A stretch of 64,000 nt of DNA from Flavicella marina (lineage in GTDB: Bacteria; Bacteroidota; Bacteroidia; Flavobacteriales; Flavobacteriaceae), in contig NZ_VYVA01000002.1 in NCBI RefSeq assembly GCF_009193215.1, forward strand, positions 423,587 through 487,586, written 5' to 3'. This document shows, piece after piece, positions 1-8,640 of the stretch. The notes beneath the pieces were generated by a model. It worked only from the letters and a program-made list of their open reading frames with translations. It was not told where the DNA came from and made no database searches. Position numbers and translations under genes: made by a program. Position 1 is the stretch's first letter; the number at the start of each line of letters is the position of its first letter.

Positions 1-1517
1 TCTTTAAAGTCTTTTACTAAATCGATGGCTTTGTCTAAAATATCTTGAACTATTTCTTCTCCTCCAGCTTGATTTCTAATATTAGTTGTTTCACCTGGAT
101 CTGTAGAAATGTCATACAAACTCCATTGTCCACCATTGGCCGTTTTTACGACTTTATAATTTTCATATGCAAAGGCTCCATTATGAAAACCGTTCTGAGG
201 TCTCATTATCAACAAACCTTCATCAGGTCTAGGATTGTCACCCGCTATCATATCATCCATAAAGTCAACACCGTCAATTATTTTTCCTTCAGGAACAGAT
301 TCTCCAGCCAAACCAATCAAAGTTGGGTAAATATCCAAAGAACTTACTTGATGATCGTAAGTAGCAGGCGAGATTTTATTTGGCCAAGAAACAAACATTG
401 GTACTTTATGTCCACCTTCTCTTACACTACCTTTACCTGCATCTAATGGGTAATTAACAGCACCTTTACTGTGTGTATACCCCCCGTTATCACTTAAAAA
501 TATAATCACCGTGTTGTTGAATTTTGTCATGTCTTTTTTCAACTCAGTAACCAACCTACCAATATTGGTGTCCATATTTGAAACCATTGTAGCATACGTG
601 ATTCTAGCAGCAACAAATTTATCAATCAAATCCTGTTTTTCTTGAGGGTCTGTCAATTTTTCTACCGGTGTTGATTCAGTTATATAAGGACTATTGCTAA
701 TTAAAGATTCAAAATTAGGATTGTCTAATTTAAACTGTGCTTCTTCTGCAGCAGGAACCTGTAAAGGTGTATGTGGTGCATTATAAGACAGGTACATAAA
801 ATACGGATCTGAAGAATTGGCGATACTTTGAATATAAGATATGGCATCGTCTGTTATAACATCGGTTAAATAATCGTCTTCACCAGAATTACTAAATTCA
901 TTTCTGTCTACATAACCTCTGTCTCTCCAAATAGGATCTTGGTATTCATTTGTAACTGGATTGTCTCCACCAAGACGATTGTAAAAAGCATCTTCATAGA
1001 TAGATTCAAAATAATTTTTACCACCCCCTAAGAATCCGAAAAAGTAATCAAATCCTCTGTCTAGAGGTTGGTAAGAACCTTCTGTGAATCCTAAATGCCA
1101 TTTTCCGAAAGCTGCTGTGTTGTAATCAGAATCTTGTAATACCGTAGTGAAATAAGTTTCATTCACTGGAATTCCGAGAGGTGTAGTGATATCATTCGGC
1201 AAATTGTATTGAGCACCAATCCTATGTGGCAACATCCCGGTTAACAACGCAGCTCTACTTGGTCCACAAAAAGGATGTGCAACATGGGCATTTTTACAAA
1301 CAATTCCGCTATTTGCTAATTTATCTATTTCAGGAGTTGGAATTACCCCTCTATCAACTGGAAAATCACTTTCTCTATTAAAACCAACATCTCCATACCC
1401 TAAATCATCTGCTAGAATAACGATAATATTGGGTCTTGTTCCATTTGTTTGTGCAAACATTTGTAAGGAGCAAATTGTAATTAACAATAAGAAAATTTTT
1501 TGTGTTATAAATTTCAT
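1..1517 (-). CDS. Sulfatase (arylsulfatase family S1), C-terminus cut by window edge
   Basis: The reading frame is open from an ATG at 1517 to the window edge, about 505 codons, with the 3' end missing. It starts with a Sec signal peptide (MKFITQKIFLLLITICSLQMFAQ without its last residues is visible), followed by the sulfatase N-terminal metal site (VILADDLGYGD). The formylglycine motif CGPSRAALLTG lies near residue 85, so the Cys would be converted by an anaerobic- or FGE-type maturase. KWHLG and a GFDYFFGF segment follow, as in S1 sulfatases. It is probably periplasmic or surface-exposed and desulfates a carbohydrate; the substrate cannot be read from sequence. It is transcribed away from the TetR gene. 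A TAATTTTG -7 match on the minus strand lies at 1551-1558. The family is certain; the subfamily is not. Confidence 0.93.
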   Translation of the reverse strand, partial: MKFITQKIFLLLITICSLQMFAQTNGTRPNIIVILADDLGYGDVGFNRESDFPVDRGVIPTPEIDKLANSGIVCKNAHVAHPFCGPSRAALLTGMLPHRIGAQYNLPNDITTPLGIPVNETYFTTVLQDSDYNTAAFGKWHLGFTEGSYQPLDRGFDYFFGFLGGGKNYFESIYEDAFYNRLGGDNPVTNEYQDPIWRDRGYVDRNEFSNSGEDDYLTDVITDDAISYIQSIANSSDPYFMYLSYNAPHTPLQVPAAEEAQFKLDNPNFESLISNSPYITESTPVEKLTDPQEKQDLIDKFVAARITYATMVSNMDTNIGRLVTELKKDMTKFNNTVIIFLSDNGGYTHSKGAVNYPLDAGKGSVREGGHKVPMFVSWPNKISPATYDHQVSSLDIYPTLIGLAGESVPEGKIIDGVDFMDDMIAGDNPRPDEGLLIMRPQNGFHNGAFAYENYKVVKTANGGQWSLYDISTDPGETTNIRNQAGGEEIVQDILDKAIDLVKDFK

Positions 1518-1675
1518 AATAGTATATAATCTGATTTAAGTTTTAAGCATCAAAATTAATACCGAAACTTATTCTTACACACCTTAATTTTGTCCATTCA
1601 TAGCACTATTTATTCTTTTCACATCTAAAAAGTTACATTTTTGAAGTTGATGAAAATTATCAAAACTACAAAATG

Positions 1676-1705
1676 AATGAATATTCATTTTTTTTATTAC
1701 TTTTG
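1676..1705 (+). promoter_or_regulatory. TetR operator palindrome and -7 promoter element
   Basis: A perfect 14-bp palindrome, AATGAATATTCATT, occupies 1676-1689. The Bacteroidetes -7 element TACTTTTG follows at 1698-1705, and the ATG at 1712 starts seven bases after it. The palindrome has the layout of TetR-family operators and would lie in the core promoter, so the downstream TetR protein probably represses itself. The short spacing implies a leaderless or nearly leaderless mRNA and excludes the upstream in-frame ATG at 1673, which lies inside the operator. Confidence 0.65.
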
Positions 1706-1711
1706 CGATCG

Positions 1712-2290
1712 ATGGGATTATCAGAGAAAAGTAAACTAAAAAAAGAGGCTATTGTCAAAGCCACCATTGATTTGGTAAACTGCAATGGCTTTCATGGCAC
1801 TCCAATATCCAAACTTGCAAAATTAGCGGGTGTATCTCCAGGTACTATCTACTTATATTTTGATAACAAACAAGATTTATTAAATAAGGTGTATTTAGAA
1901 GCTAAAAGAAAGTTTACTAGTTACGCCTTTGCAAATTACAACACTAAAAATAGTGTTGAAGAAGAATTTAAAAACGTTTGGTTTCGTATTGCAGAGTTCA
2001 AACTCAATGAGATTCCTGAAACGATATTTTTAGCGCAATGTGATAACACACCAATTATCGATGAAGAGGTAAGACAAGAAGGAATTATTCACCTCTCGCC
2101 ATTGCTTGATTTATGGTCTAGAGGAAAAGAACAAAACATCATAAAACCTATTTCAGACTATTTGCTATATGCCTACACCATTACCCCACTCTCATTTTTA
2201 ATGGTAATGCACGCTAGAAATGCGCATTTGCTTACAAAAGAACTATTAGAAAACACCTATGAGTCAGCTTGGGATAGTATAAAAAAATGA
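1712..2290 (+). CDS. TetR/AcrR family transcriptional regulator
   Basis: This 192-residue protein has an N-terminal TetR helix-turn-helix around residues 29-51 (ISKLAKLAGVSPGTIYLYF followed by NKQDLLNKVY). A helical ligand-binding domain fills the rest, which is the usual length for the family. The start at 1712 is chosen because a -7 promoter element ends at 1705; the longer frame from 1673 would begin inside a palindromic operator. It is probably an autorepressor that may also control the divergent sulfatase, which is inferred from position only. The inducer is unknown. A hairpin terminator follows at 2324-2360. Confidence 0.9.
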   Translation: MGLSEKSKLKKEAIVKATIDLVNCNGFHGTPISKLAKLAGVSPGTIYLYFDNKQDLLNKVYLEAKRKFTSYAFANYNTKNSVEEEFKNVWFRIAEFKLNEIPETIFLAQCDNTPIIDEEVRQEGIIHLSPLLDLWSRGKEQNIIKPISDYLLYAYTITPLSFLMVMHARNAHLLTKELLENTYESAWDSIKK

Positions 2291-2323
2291 TTAAAAAAAT
2301 ATAGATTACCCCTAATCTTAATT

Positions 2324-2360
2324 AGGGCTTGCAAGGTTGTTTTGCAGGCCCTTTTTTTTG
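2324..2360 (+). terminator. Rho-independent terminator after TetR gene
   Basis: AGGGCTTGCAA pairs with TTGCAGGCCCT (one mismatch) across a short loop, followed by a run of eight T. It ends the TetR transcript and abuts the stop codon of the convergent porin gene. Confidence 0.8.
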
Positions 2361-3785
2361 TTAAAAATAATAGGTAAAACCAACATGTAAATTAAATCGA
2401 GCTACCTTTGAATTCATAGTGTATGTTGGTTCACCAAATAGATAGTATTCTTCTGTAGGTTGTGACAAATTAACCAATTGTTGTTCATTAAGTGTATTAC
2501 TATGCATGAAAGACAATCCGTATGACAATTCAAAAAAAGTAAGTTTGTGACTTAAACCTGCTGCGTAATGATAAAAATCCCAGTTACTTATTGTTGGAAC
2601 AAAGTCTTTATACCTATCAAAATTAGTAGCGTCGAAATTGTTGTAATCTGTATTGAAACCAAGGTACAAATCTGTTTTTTTAGTTATATTTTGAATAACA
2701 CCTAGACCTATATTGGTTACTGATTTATTAGCCAATTGGGGAACTCCAAAAGCTTCGATCTGATCAAAAACACTTGAAGTGTCAAAGTCAGCAGCATTTA
2801 ATAAGTTGTACTTATCAATCGCAGTATAATGAGCAAGTCTAACTGATAACTCTGTTTTAGAAAAAGTATAGGTTGCTCCAAAATCAAAAACCCAAGGTTT
2901 TTTATTTATGGTATTAATCTTTTCTTGAAAACTTAACTGATTTACGTCGTTATTTGTAGCATCTAATCCGTTGTATAATAAAGAACGATTGATCCATGCT
3001 TGTCCAAAGAAATTTGTATTTAACAACGGTGTTGTAATTGTAAAACCAAACTTTAGTTTTTCTAAGTTATAATTGAATCCTACTTTTGTCAATAAGCCAA
3101 AACTAAAATAATTCAAAGTTTCATTACTATATGAAGATGCCAAAGTATTTGAAATTTGATTGTTTCTGTTGTAATCAATTACATTGGCATTCATCGTTTG
3201 ATTCAATCTAATATTTTTAATGACTCCATACAGACCTAACCCAATTCCAAATCGAGAATTCACTTTATATCCCGCAGCAAAACCATACCAATCTTCTCGC
3301 ATTCGATTGCTATAATTATAACTTCCTAAATAATATTCATCTCCAGGATTTACAAGTGAATAATCTCCTTTCTTTTCAGTTTTCGTATTGAGAGAAATAT
3401 TTGAATAGAGCGTATTTAAAATCGCATAAGAAAAAACCCACTTTTGATCTTTTGAAACTTGAATAATTCCGAACAGATTTTGTGGAACCGCCTCTAAATA
3501 CGTCTGTTTTAGTGGCATGTTTTCTCCTGCTCCATTTTCTAAATTAATTGTGTTTGCAAAATATGTCACCACACTAAGAGACACACTATTATCTTTGATA
3601 AACGGCAATATTCCCGGATTATAGTATGAAGCTGAATAATTCTCGTTTTTTGCTAATACAGCACTTCCATTTAAAGCAGCTTTCGCTCCCTGATGTATAG
3701 ACCAATAATTGTTTTCTTGGGCGTTTATTTCCTCAAAGATTAAAAGTAAAAAAAAACCTATAAACAGCGTCAAATATCGTTTCAT
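2361..3785 (-). CDS. FadL/OmpP1-like outer-membrane transport protein
   Basis: This is a 474-residue protein from the ATG at 3785, which is followed by a signal peptide (MKRYLTLFIGFFLLLIFEEINAQ minus the tail) ending at about residue 23. The longer frame to 3956 adds 57 residues with no signal character and is rejected. The region after the signal, GSAVLAKNENYSASYYNPGIL, resembles the FadL/TodX N-terminal hatch motif with its conserved NP. Many alternating hydrophobic/aromatic strands follow and the chain ends in an aromatic residue (FTYYF), as in beta-barrels. The family imports hydrophobic molecules across the outer membrane. It is divergent from the exporter operon. Family assignment is moderate; the cargo is unknown. 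Confidence 0.65.
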   Translation of the reverse strand: MKRYLTLFIGFFLLLIFEEINAQENNYWSIHQGAKAALNGSAVLAKNENYSASYYNPGILPFIKDNSVSLSVVTYFANTINLENGAGENMPLKQTYLEAVPQNLFGIIQVSKDQKWVFSYAILNTLYSNISLNTKTEKKGDYSLVNPGDEYYLGSYNYSNRMREDWYGFAAGYKVNSRFGIGLGLYGVIKNIRLNQTMNANVIDYNRNNQISNTLASSYSNETLNYFSFGLLTKVGFNYNLEKLKFGFTITTPLLNTNFFGQAWINRSLLYNGLDATNNDVNQLSFQEKINTINKKPWVFDFGATYTFSKTELSVRLAHYTAIDKYNLLNAADFDTSSVFDQIEAFGVPQLANKSVTNIGLGVIQNITKKTDLYLGFNTDYNNFDATNFDRYKDFVPTISNWDFYHYAAGLSHKLTFFELSYGLSFMHSNTLNEQQLVNLSQPTEEYYLFGEPTYTMNSKVARFNLHVGFTYYF

Positions 3786-4055
3786 ACAACGAAGATAAAA
3801 AAAACTTCCTCCTAGAGATATCATAATGTAAAAAGTCTCTTCAAAAATGCTTTTGCGATCAATCCATATTATTACAGTTTGAAAATTCTTTTTATTTCGA
3901 AGTTTAATATCTTTACCATAAAAAATTATAAAAAAACTATTAACAGTATGAAACATTAATGATTGATTTGATTTTTAAAGTTTTATATAAATTTTCTTTA
4001 TGGAACCATTAAATATATTTAACAGTAATTAACGTCTTCTCGCTAGTAATACTAT

Positions 4056-4063
4056 TATCTTTG
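4056..4063 (+). promoter_or_regulatory. -7 promoter element of the exporter operon
   Basis: TATCTTTG matches the Bacteroidetes -7 consensus TAnnTTTG exactly and lies 36 bases before the ABC transporter ATG. No clear TTG was found at the -33 position. Confidence 0.5.
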
Positions 4064-4099
4064 TCAACTGTATAATATGCATACAAAAACAACACCTTT

Positions 4100-5758
4100 A
4101 TGGCTAAAATAAACTTAACTCCTTGGCAACGTTTCATCGGATTACTGAAATTGGAGAAAAAAGAAATCTTCCAGATTTTTTACTATGCAATATTTTCAGG
4201 ATTGGTATCTCTTTCGCTTCCTTTGGGTATACAAGCGATTATAAATTTAATTCAAGGTGCGCAAATATCTACATCTTGGGTGGTATTGGTAATATTAGTA
4301 ACCATTGGCGTATTATTTAATGGTGGACTTCAGTTAATGCAGTTAAGAATTATTGAAACGATTCAACAAAGGGTTTTTACCAAAGCAGCTTTTGAATTAA
4401 GTTATAGGTTTCCAAAAATAAAAATGGAAGAGCTGCGTAATTATTATCCGCCAGAATTGGCAAATAGATTTTTTGATACGCTTACCATACAAAAAGGTTT
4501 GTCTAAAATATTAATTGATGTACCTACGGCGCTCTTACAAATATTATTTGCACTAATATTATTGTCTTTTTACCATGCATTCTTCATATTATTCGGACTT
4601 TTACTCTTGATACTAGTTTATATAGTATTTAAATACACTGCAAAGAGAGGTTTGGAGACTAGCTTAGAAGAATCTAAAAACAAATACAAAGTAGCACATT
4701 GGATTCAAGAAATTGCCAGAACTATTGTAAGTTTTAAATTGTCTGGTGACTCGAACATTGCCTTGCAAAAAAATGACGAATTAGTTGTAAAGTATTTGAA
4801 ATCAAGAGAGAAACACTTTAAAGTATTGGTACTTCAATACATGCAGATGATTAGTTTTAAAATGCTTATCACTGCAAGTTTATTGGTTATTGGTGGTGCC
4901 TTGGTGTTAAACCAAGAAATGAACATTGGTCAATTCGTAGCAGCTGAAATTATTATTTTATTGGTAATTGGTTCAGTTGAAAAATTAATTTTAGGATTAG
5001 AATCTTTTTATGATGTATTGACATCTATCGAAAAGCTTGGACAAGTTGTCGATAAAAACTTAGAATCTCAAACTGGAGAAAAACCTTTGTTTAACAATGA
5101 TTTTCGTATCGATCTAGAAGAAGTTACGTATCAAGTATCAAATCGAAAAAAGCCAATACTTCAAAATATCAATCTCAGTATTCCTTTTAAGAAAAGAATC
5201 TTAATTAAAGGAGAAAGTGGCTCAGGTAAATCTAGTTTGTTACGACTTATTTCAGGGGTTATTGAGCCTACTGGCGGGAGTATGTACATAAACAATGTAT
5301 CCGCTCAAAGTTTGCAACTCAATCATTTTAGAGCGCAATTAGGACTTTCATTATCTGAAGAAACACCTTTTGAAGGAACATTAAAAGAAAATATTACGTT
5401 TGGTATGCCAGATGTAACGGATGAAAGTGTTTTTGAACTGATTGAAGCGGTAGGATTGTCTCATTACGTAAAAGAATTACCTAACGGTTTGCAAACTTTC
5501 TTGCAGCCCGATGGAAAGCAAATATCATACACAATTGCTAAAAAAATAATTTTAGCTAGAGCGATAGCTAAACAACCGAAGGTGTTGATATTAGAAGATC
5601 CTTTAGATAGATTTAACAAAGAAGAAACAAAGTCTATCGTAGAATACTTATCGTCTCCATCTCAACCTTGGACTTTGATTGTCGTTAGTAGCAATCCATT
5701 ATGGGAGAATTATATTGATGAAGTTATTACGATTGAAGAAGGTAAAATAAAAAAATAA
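4100..5758 (+). CDS. ABC exporter (TMD-NBD fusion) with degenerate ATPase motifs
   Basis: A 552-residue half-transporter with an N-terminal six-helix membrane domain (about residues 20-300) and a C-terminal nucleotide-binding domain. There is no C39 peptidase domain. Walker A is intact (GESGSGKS, residues 371-378). The signature motif, normally LSGGQ, is ISYTI at 475-479. The Walker B/catalytic pair DE is replaced by ED (LILEDP, E499-D500), and the switch histidine position reads SSNP (530-533). It leads an operon with a HlyD adaptor (3-base gap) and TolC, so it should be the inner-membrane part of a type I export system. The degenerate motifs suggest slow or altered ATP hydrolysis. No cognate substrate gene is adjacent. 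Confidence 0.88.
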   Translation: MAKINLTPWQRFIGLLKLEKKEIFQIFYYAIFSGLVSLSLPLGIQAIINLIQGAQISTSWVVLVILVTIGVLFNGGLQLMQLRIIETIQQRVFTKAAFELSYRFPKIKMEELRNYYPPELANRFFDTLTIQKGLSKILIDVPTALLQILFALILLSFYHAFFILFGLLLLILVYIVFKYTAKRGLETSLEESKNKYKVAHWIQEIARTIVSFKLSGDSNIALQKNDELVVKYLKSREKHFKVLVLQYMQMISFKMLITASLLVIGGALVLNQEMNIGQFVAAEIIILLVIGSVEKLILGLESFYDVLTSIEKLGQVVDKNLESQTGEKPLFNNDFRIDLEEVTYQVSNRKKPILQNINLSIPFKKRILIKGESGSGKSSLLRLISGVIEPTGGSMYINNVSAQSLQLNHFRAQLGLSLSEETPFEGTLKENITFGMPDVTDESVFELIEAVGLSHYVKELPNGLQTFLQPDGKQISYTIAKKIILARAIAKQPKVLILEDPLDRFNKEETKSIVEYLSSPSQPWTLIVVSSNPLWENYIDEVITIEEGKIKK

Positions 5759-5761
5759 CAA

Positions 5762-7120
5762 ATGCTGAATATCTCTAACAATAAAGTACATACGAAGGTA
5801 GATTTATTATCTTATAAATCTGGGCAATTTGCTTATTTCAAAAAGCACTACAAGCATTTCAATCGCTTTCTAATGGTTTTTGCTTTTACAGGGCTTATTA
5901 CCTTATTTATGCCTTGGACACAAAACATTAAGAGTAATGGTATTGTAACTACACTACGTCCAAATCAGCGCCCACAAACCATACAATCGCAGATTCCAGG
6001 TCGTGTTGAAGAGTGGTTCGTACAAGAAGGGGATTATGTAGAAAAAGGAGATACAATCTTAAGGATTTCTGAAATAAAAATTGATTATTTTGACGACAGA
6101 CTAATTGAAAGAACTGGAGATCAGATAAATGCAAAATCTTCCTCTGTAGATGCATACCAATCAAAGATTGATGCATTAAACAGACAGATTGTAGCATTAA
6201 AACAAGAACAAAAGCTAAAGTTAAAGCAAACAAAAAACAAATTGCTTCAAGCCTATTTAAAAGCAAAAAGCGACAGTATCGATTTTGAAGCTGCAAAAAT
6301 AAATGCAGAAATTGCGAAACGTCAATACGATAGAACTGTAGTTTTAGCAGAAGATGGTTTGAAAGCAATTAAAGATGTAGAAGAAAAGAATTTAAAACTA
6401 CAAGAGTCTAATGCAAAGTTGATAGCGCAAGAAAACAAATTATTAACTAGTTTGAATAATATTATCAATGCACAAGTTGATATATCACAAATTGAAACTT
6501 CTTATGTAGATAAAATATCGAAAGCTCAGAGTGATTTATACACTGCTAAATCGAGCCATTACGATACACAAGTGCAAGTTTCGAAGCTGGAAAATAGTTT
6601 CACCAATTATCAAAAGCGAAATGATCTATTATACATCACGAGTCCTCAAAATGGTTACATAAACAAAGCTATTATTGGAGGTATTGGAGAAACTTTTAAA
6701 GAAGGTCAAGAACTATTAGGCATCATGCCATCTCATTACGAATTAGCAGTGGAAACCTTTGTAAAACCAAATGATTTACCGCTATTGCATGTAGGTGAAA
6801 AAGTGAGAGTTCAATTTGAAGGGTGGCCTGCAATTGTTTTTAGTGGATGGCCAAATCAATCTTACGGAACTTATGGTGGAAAAATTGTAGCGATACAAAA
6901 CTTCATTAGTCCTAATGGAAAATACAGAGTACTATTGGCTCCTGATGACAAGGATCACCCTTGGCCAGATGCTATTAGAATAGGCTCTGGTGCAAGAACA
7001 TTTGCGTTGTTAGAAGATGTTCCGATTTGGTATGAATTGTGGAGACAAATAAATAGCTTCCCACCTAATTACTATCAACCGGAAAACACACTAAAAGGAA
7101 ATGAAAAATCTAAAAAATAA
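5762..7120 (+). CDS. HlyD-family periplasmic adaptor (membrane fusion protein)
   Basis: A 452-residue protein with a short cytoplasmic N-terminus, one membrane helix around residues 37-53 (FLMVFAFTGLITLFMPW) and a biotinyl/lipoyl-like half (GRVEEWFVQEGDYVEKGDTI). A long coiled-coil region (about 100-290, rich in K, Q, A and L) and the second lipoyl/beta-barrel part (YITSPQNGYINKAIIGGIGE) follow. This is the standard adaptor of type I secretion systems, linking the inner-membrane ABC exporter to TolC. It is three bases downstream of the exporter and three bases upstream of the TolC gene, so the three are co-transcribed and probably translationally coupled. Confidence 0.92.
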   Translation: MLNISNNKVHTKVDLLSYKSGQFAYFKKHYKHFNRFLMVFAFTGLITLFMPWTQNIKSNGIVTTLRPNQRPQTIQSQIPGRVEEWFVQEGDYVEKGDTILRISEIKIDYFDDRLIERTGDQINAKSSSVDAYQSKIDALNRQIVALKQEQKLKLKQTKNKLLQAYLKAKSDSIDFEAAKINAEIAKRQYDRTVVLAEDGLKAIKDVEEKNLKLQESNAKLIAQENKLLTSLNNIINAQVDISQIETSYVDKISKAQSDLYTAKSSHYDTQVQVSKLENSFTNYQKRNDLLYITSPQNGYINKAIIGGIGETFKEGQELLGIMPSHYELAVETFVKPNDLPLLHVGEKVRVQFEGWPAIVFSGWPNQSYGTYGGKIVAIQNFISPNGKYRVLLAPDDKDHPWPDAIRIGSGARTFALLEDVPIWYELWRQINSFPPNYYQPENTLKGNEKSKK

Positions 7121-7123
7121 CAA

Positions 7124-8617
7124 ATGAGATATTTCTTTGTATTTCTTTTATTCAGTACATTATCACTTCAATCACAAGTTGAAAACGACTCTATTTCTGA
7201 GAATCCTATAAAAGGAGATAGTATTGTTTCTATTGCACCAAATACAACAGAATTGGATTCGGTAGCGAAACTAAAACTTTCAAGTCTAGAGGATGGGTTT
7301 ATGACTTTATCTGAGTTTTTAAGCTATGTTAAAACCTTCCATCCTATCGTAAAACAAGCGAATTTAATAGTTTCTGAAAGTGATATCAAACGACTCAAAT
7401 CAAGAGGTGCATTTGATCCAAAATTAGAAGTAGATTATGCTACAAAACAATTTAAAAGCACGGATTACTACGATAAACTGAATGCCACATTCAAGGTACC
7501 TGTATGGTATGGAATTGGTGTAAAAGCAAATTACGAAAATAATGATGGTGTCTATTTAAATCCTGAGAGTACTACTCCAACCGATGGCCTTTATGGATTA
7601 GGAGTTACCGCTTCTATTGGTGGTAATATGTTGATGAACGAACGAATGGCTGCAGTAAAACAGGCAAAAAATTACCAAAAACAAGCGCTAGAGGAACGAA
7701 AGATATTGGTAAACAAAATATTATACGATGCTGCCAACACCTATTTCGAATGGCTACGTTATTTCAATGAAAAAAGAATTCATGAATCATTTCTAAACAA
7801 TGCAGAAAGAAGATTTGTAGCTATCAAAAAAAGTTTTTATTCAGGAGAAATGGCTGCTGTGGATACTTTAGAAGCAAATATTGCCATTGGAAACCGCAAG
7901 CTAAATCTTGAAAAAGCTAATATAAAGTACATTAAATCTTCACTAGATTTGGCAAATTTTTTATGGTTAGAAAACAATGTCCCGGTTGAATTGAATACAA
8001 ATATCACACCTGACACACTCACTATTGAAAGTGTAGATAGTGCTTTGAATACTACAAAAATTGAAACGGAAGAGTTTGATATAAATGAACACCCGAAACT
8101 AAAAGCATTGACCTATAAAAGTGAAATTCTTGAAATAGATCGAAAATTAAACTTCAACAAACTCTTACCTACAATAGAAGGTGAATACAATTTTTTATCA
8201 GGTTCTTTAGGGAATGAAAATGTTTTTGGATTGGATAATTACAAAGCTGGGTTTAAGGTTAGTGTACCTATCTTCATTCGAAAAGAAAGATCAGACCTAA
8301 AACTATCAAAACTTAAGATTGAAGCGATAAATTACGAGAGATCTACACAAGAAATCTCAATCTCTAATAAAATAAATGGATTGCTTCAAGAGTTAGACTC
8401 CTATGAAACTCAAATAGATTTATCAAAGATTTTAGTTAGAGATTATGGGAATTTATCAAAAGCTGAACAGCGTAAATTTAATTTGGGAGAGAGCTCTATT
8501 TTTTACGTAAACATACGAGAATCAAAACAAATCGAGGCAGAATTAAAATACGTGCAATTGATCAATAACTACCTGAAAACGAAAGCAAAATTATTTAACA
8601 GCCTGGTTATTTATTAA
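7124..8617 (+). CDS. TolC-family outer-membrane efflux channel
   Basis: This 497-residue protein begins with a signal peptide (MRYFFVFLLFSTLSLQSQ). It carries two long helical hairpin repeats with heptad-like spacing, as in the OEP/TolC family, including a hydrophobic stretch FKVSVPIFIRKERSDLKLSKL typical of the second repeat (without its last residues). It would form the trimeric outer-membrane duct for the two upstream gene products. It is the last gene of the three-gene operon; the next gene is convergent, 23 bases away, with no clear terminator hairpin between them. Confidence 0.92.
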   Translation: MRYFFVFLLFSTLSLQSQVENDSISENPIKGDSIVSIAPNTTELDSVAKLKLSSLEDGFMTLSEFLSYVKTFHPIVKQANLIVSESDIKRLKSRGAFDPKLEVDYATKQFKSTDYYDKLNATFKVPVWYGIGVKANYENNDGVYLNPESTTPTDGLYGLGVTASIGGNMLMNERMAAVKQAKNYQKQALEERKILVNKILYDAANTYFEWLRYFNEKRIHESFLNNAERRFVAIKKSFYSGEMAAVDTLEANIAIGNRKLNLEKANIKYIKSSLDLANFLWLENNVPVELNTNITPDTLTIESVDSALNTTKIETEEFDINEHPKLKALTYKSEILEIDRKLNFNKLLPTIEGEYNFLSGSLGNENVFGLDNYKAGFKVSVPIFIRKERSDLKLSKLKIEAINYERSTQEISISNKINGLLQELDSYETQIDLSKILVRDYGNLSKAEQRKFNLGESSIFYVNIRESKQIEAELKYVQLINNYLKTKAKLFNSLVIY

Positions 8618-8640
8618 GTAAAACGAATCAAAATATTTGT

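Noticed and set aside
45..446. 133-codon plus-strand frame opposite the sulfatase
   Set aside because: It is antisense to a strongly conserved gene and encodes no recognisable motif.
1673..1711. Upstream in-frame ATG of the TetR gene at 1673
   Set aside because: It lies inside the palindromic operator, upstream of the -7 element; transcription should begin after it.
3786..3956. 57-codon N-terminal extension of the FadL-like gene
   Set aside because: The clear signal peptide starts at 3785; the extension has no conserved or targeting features.
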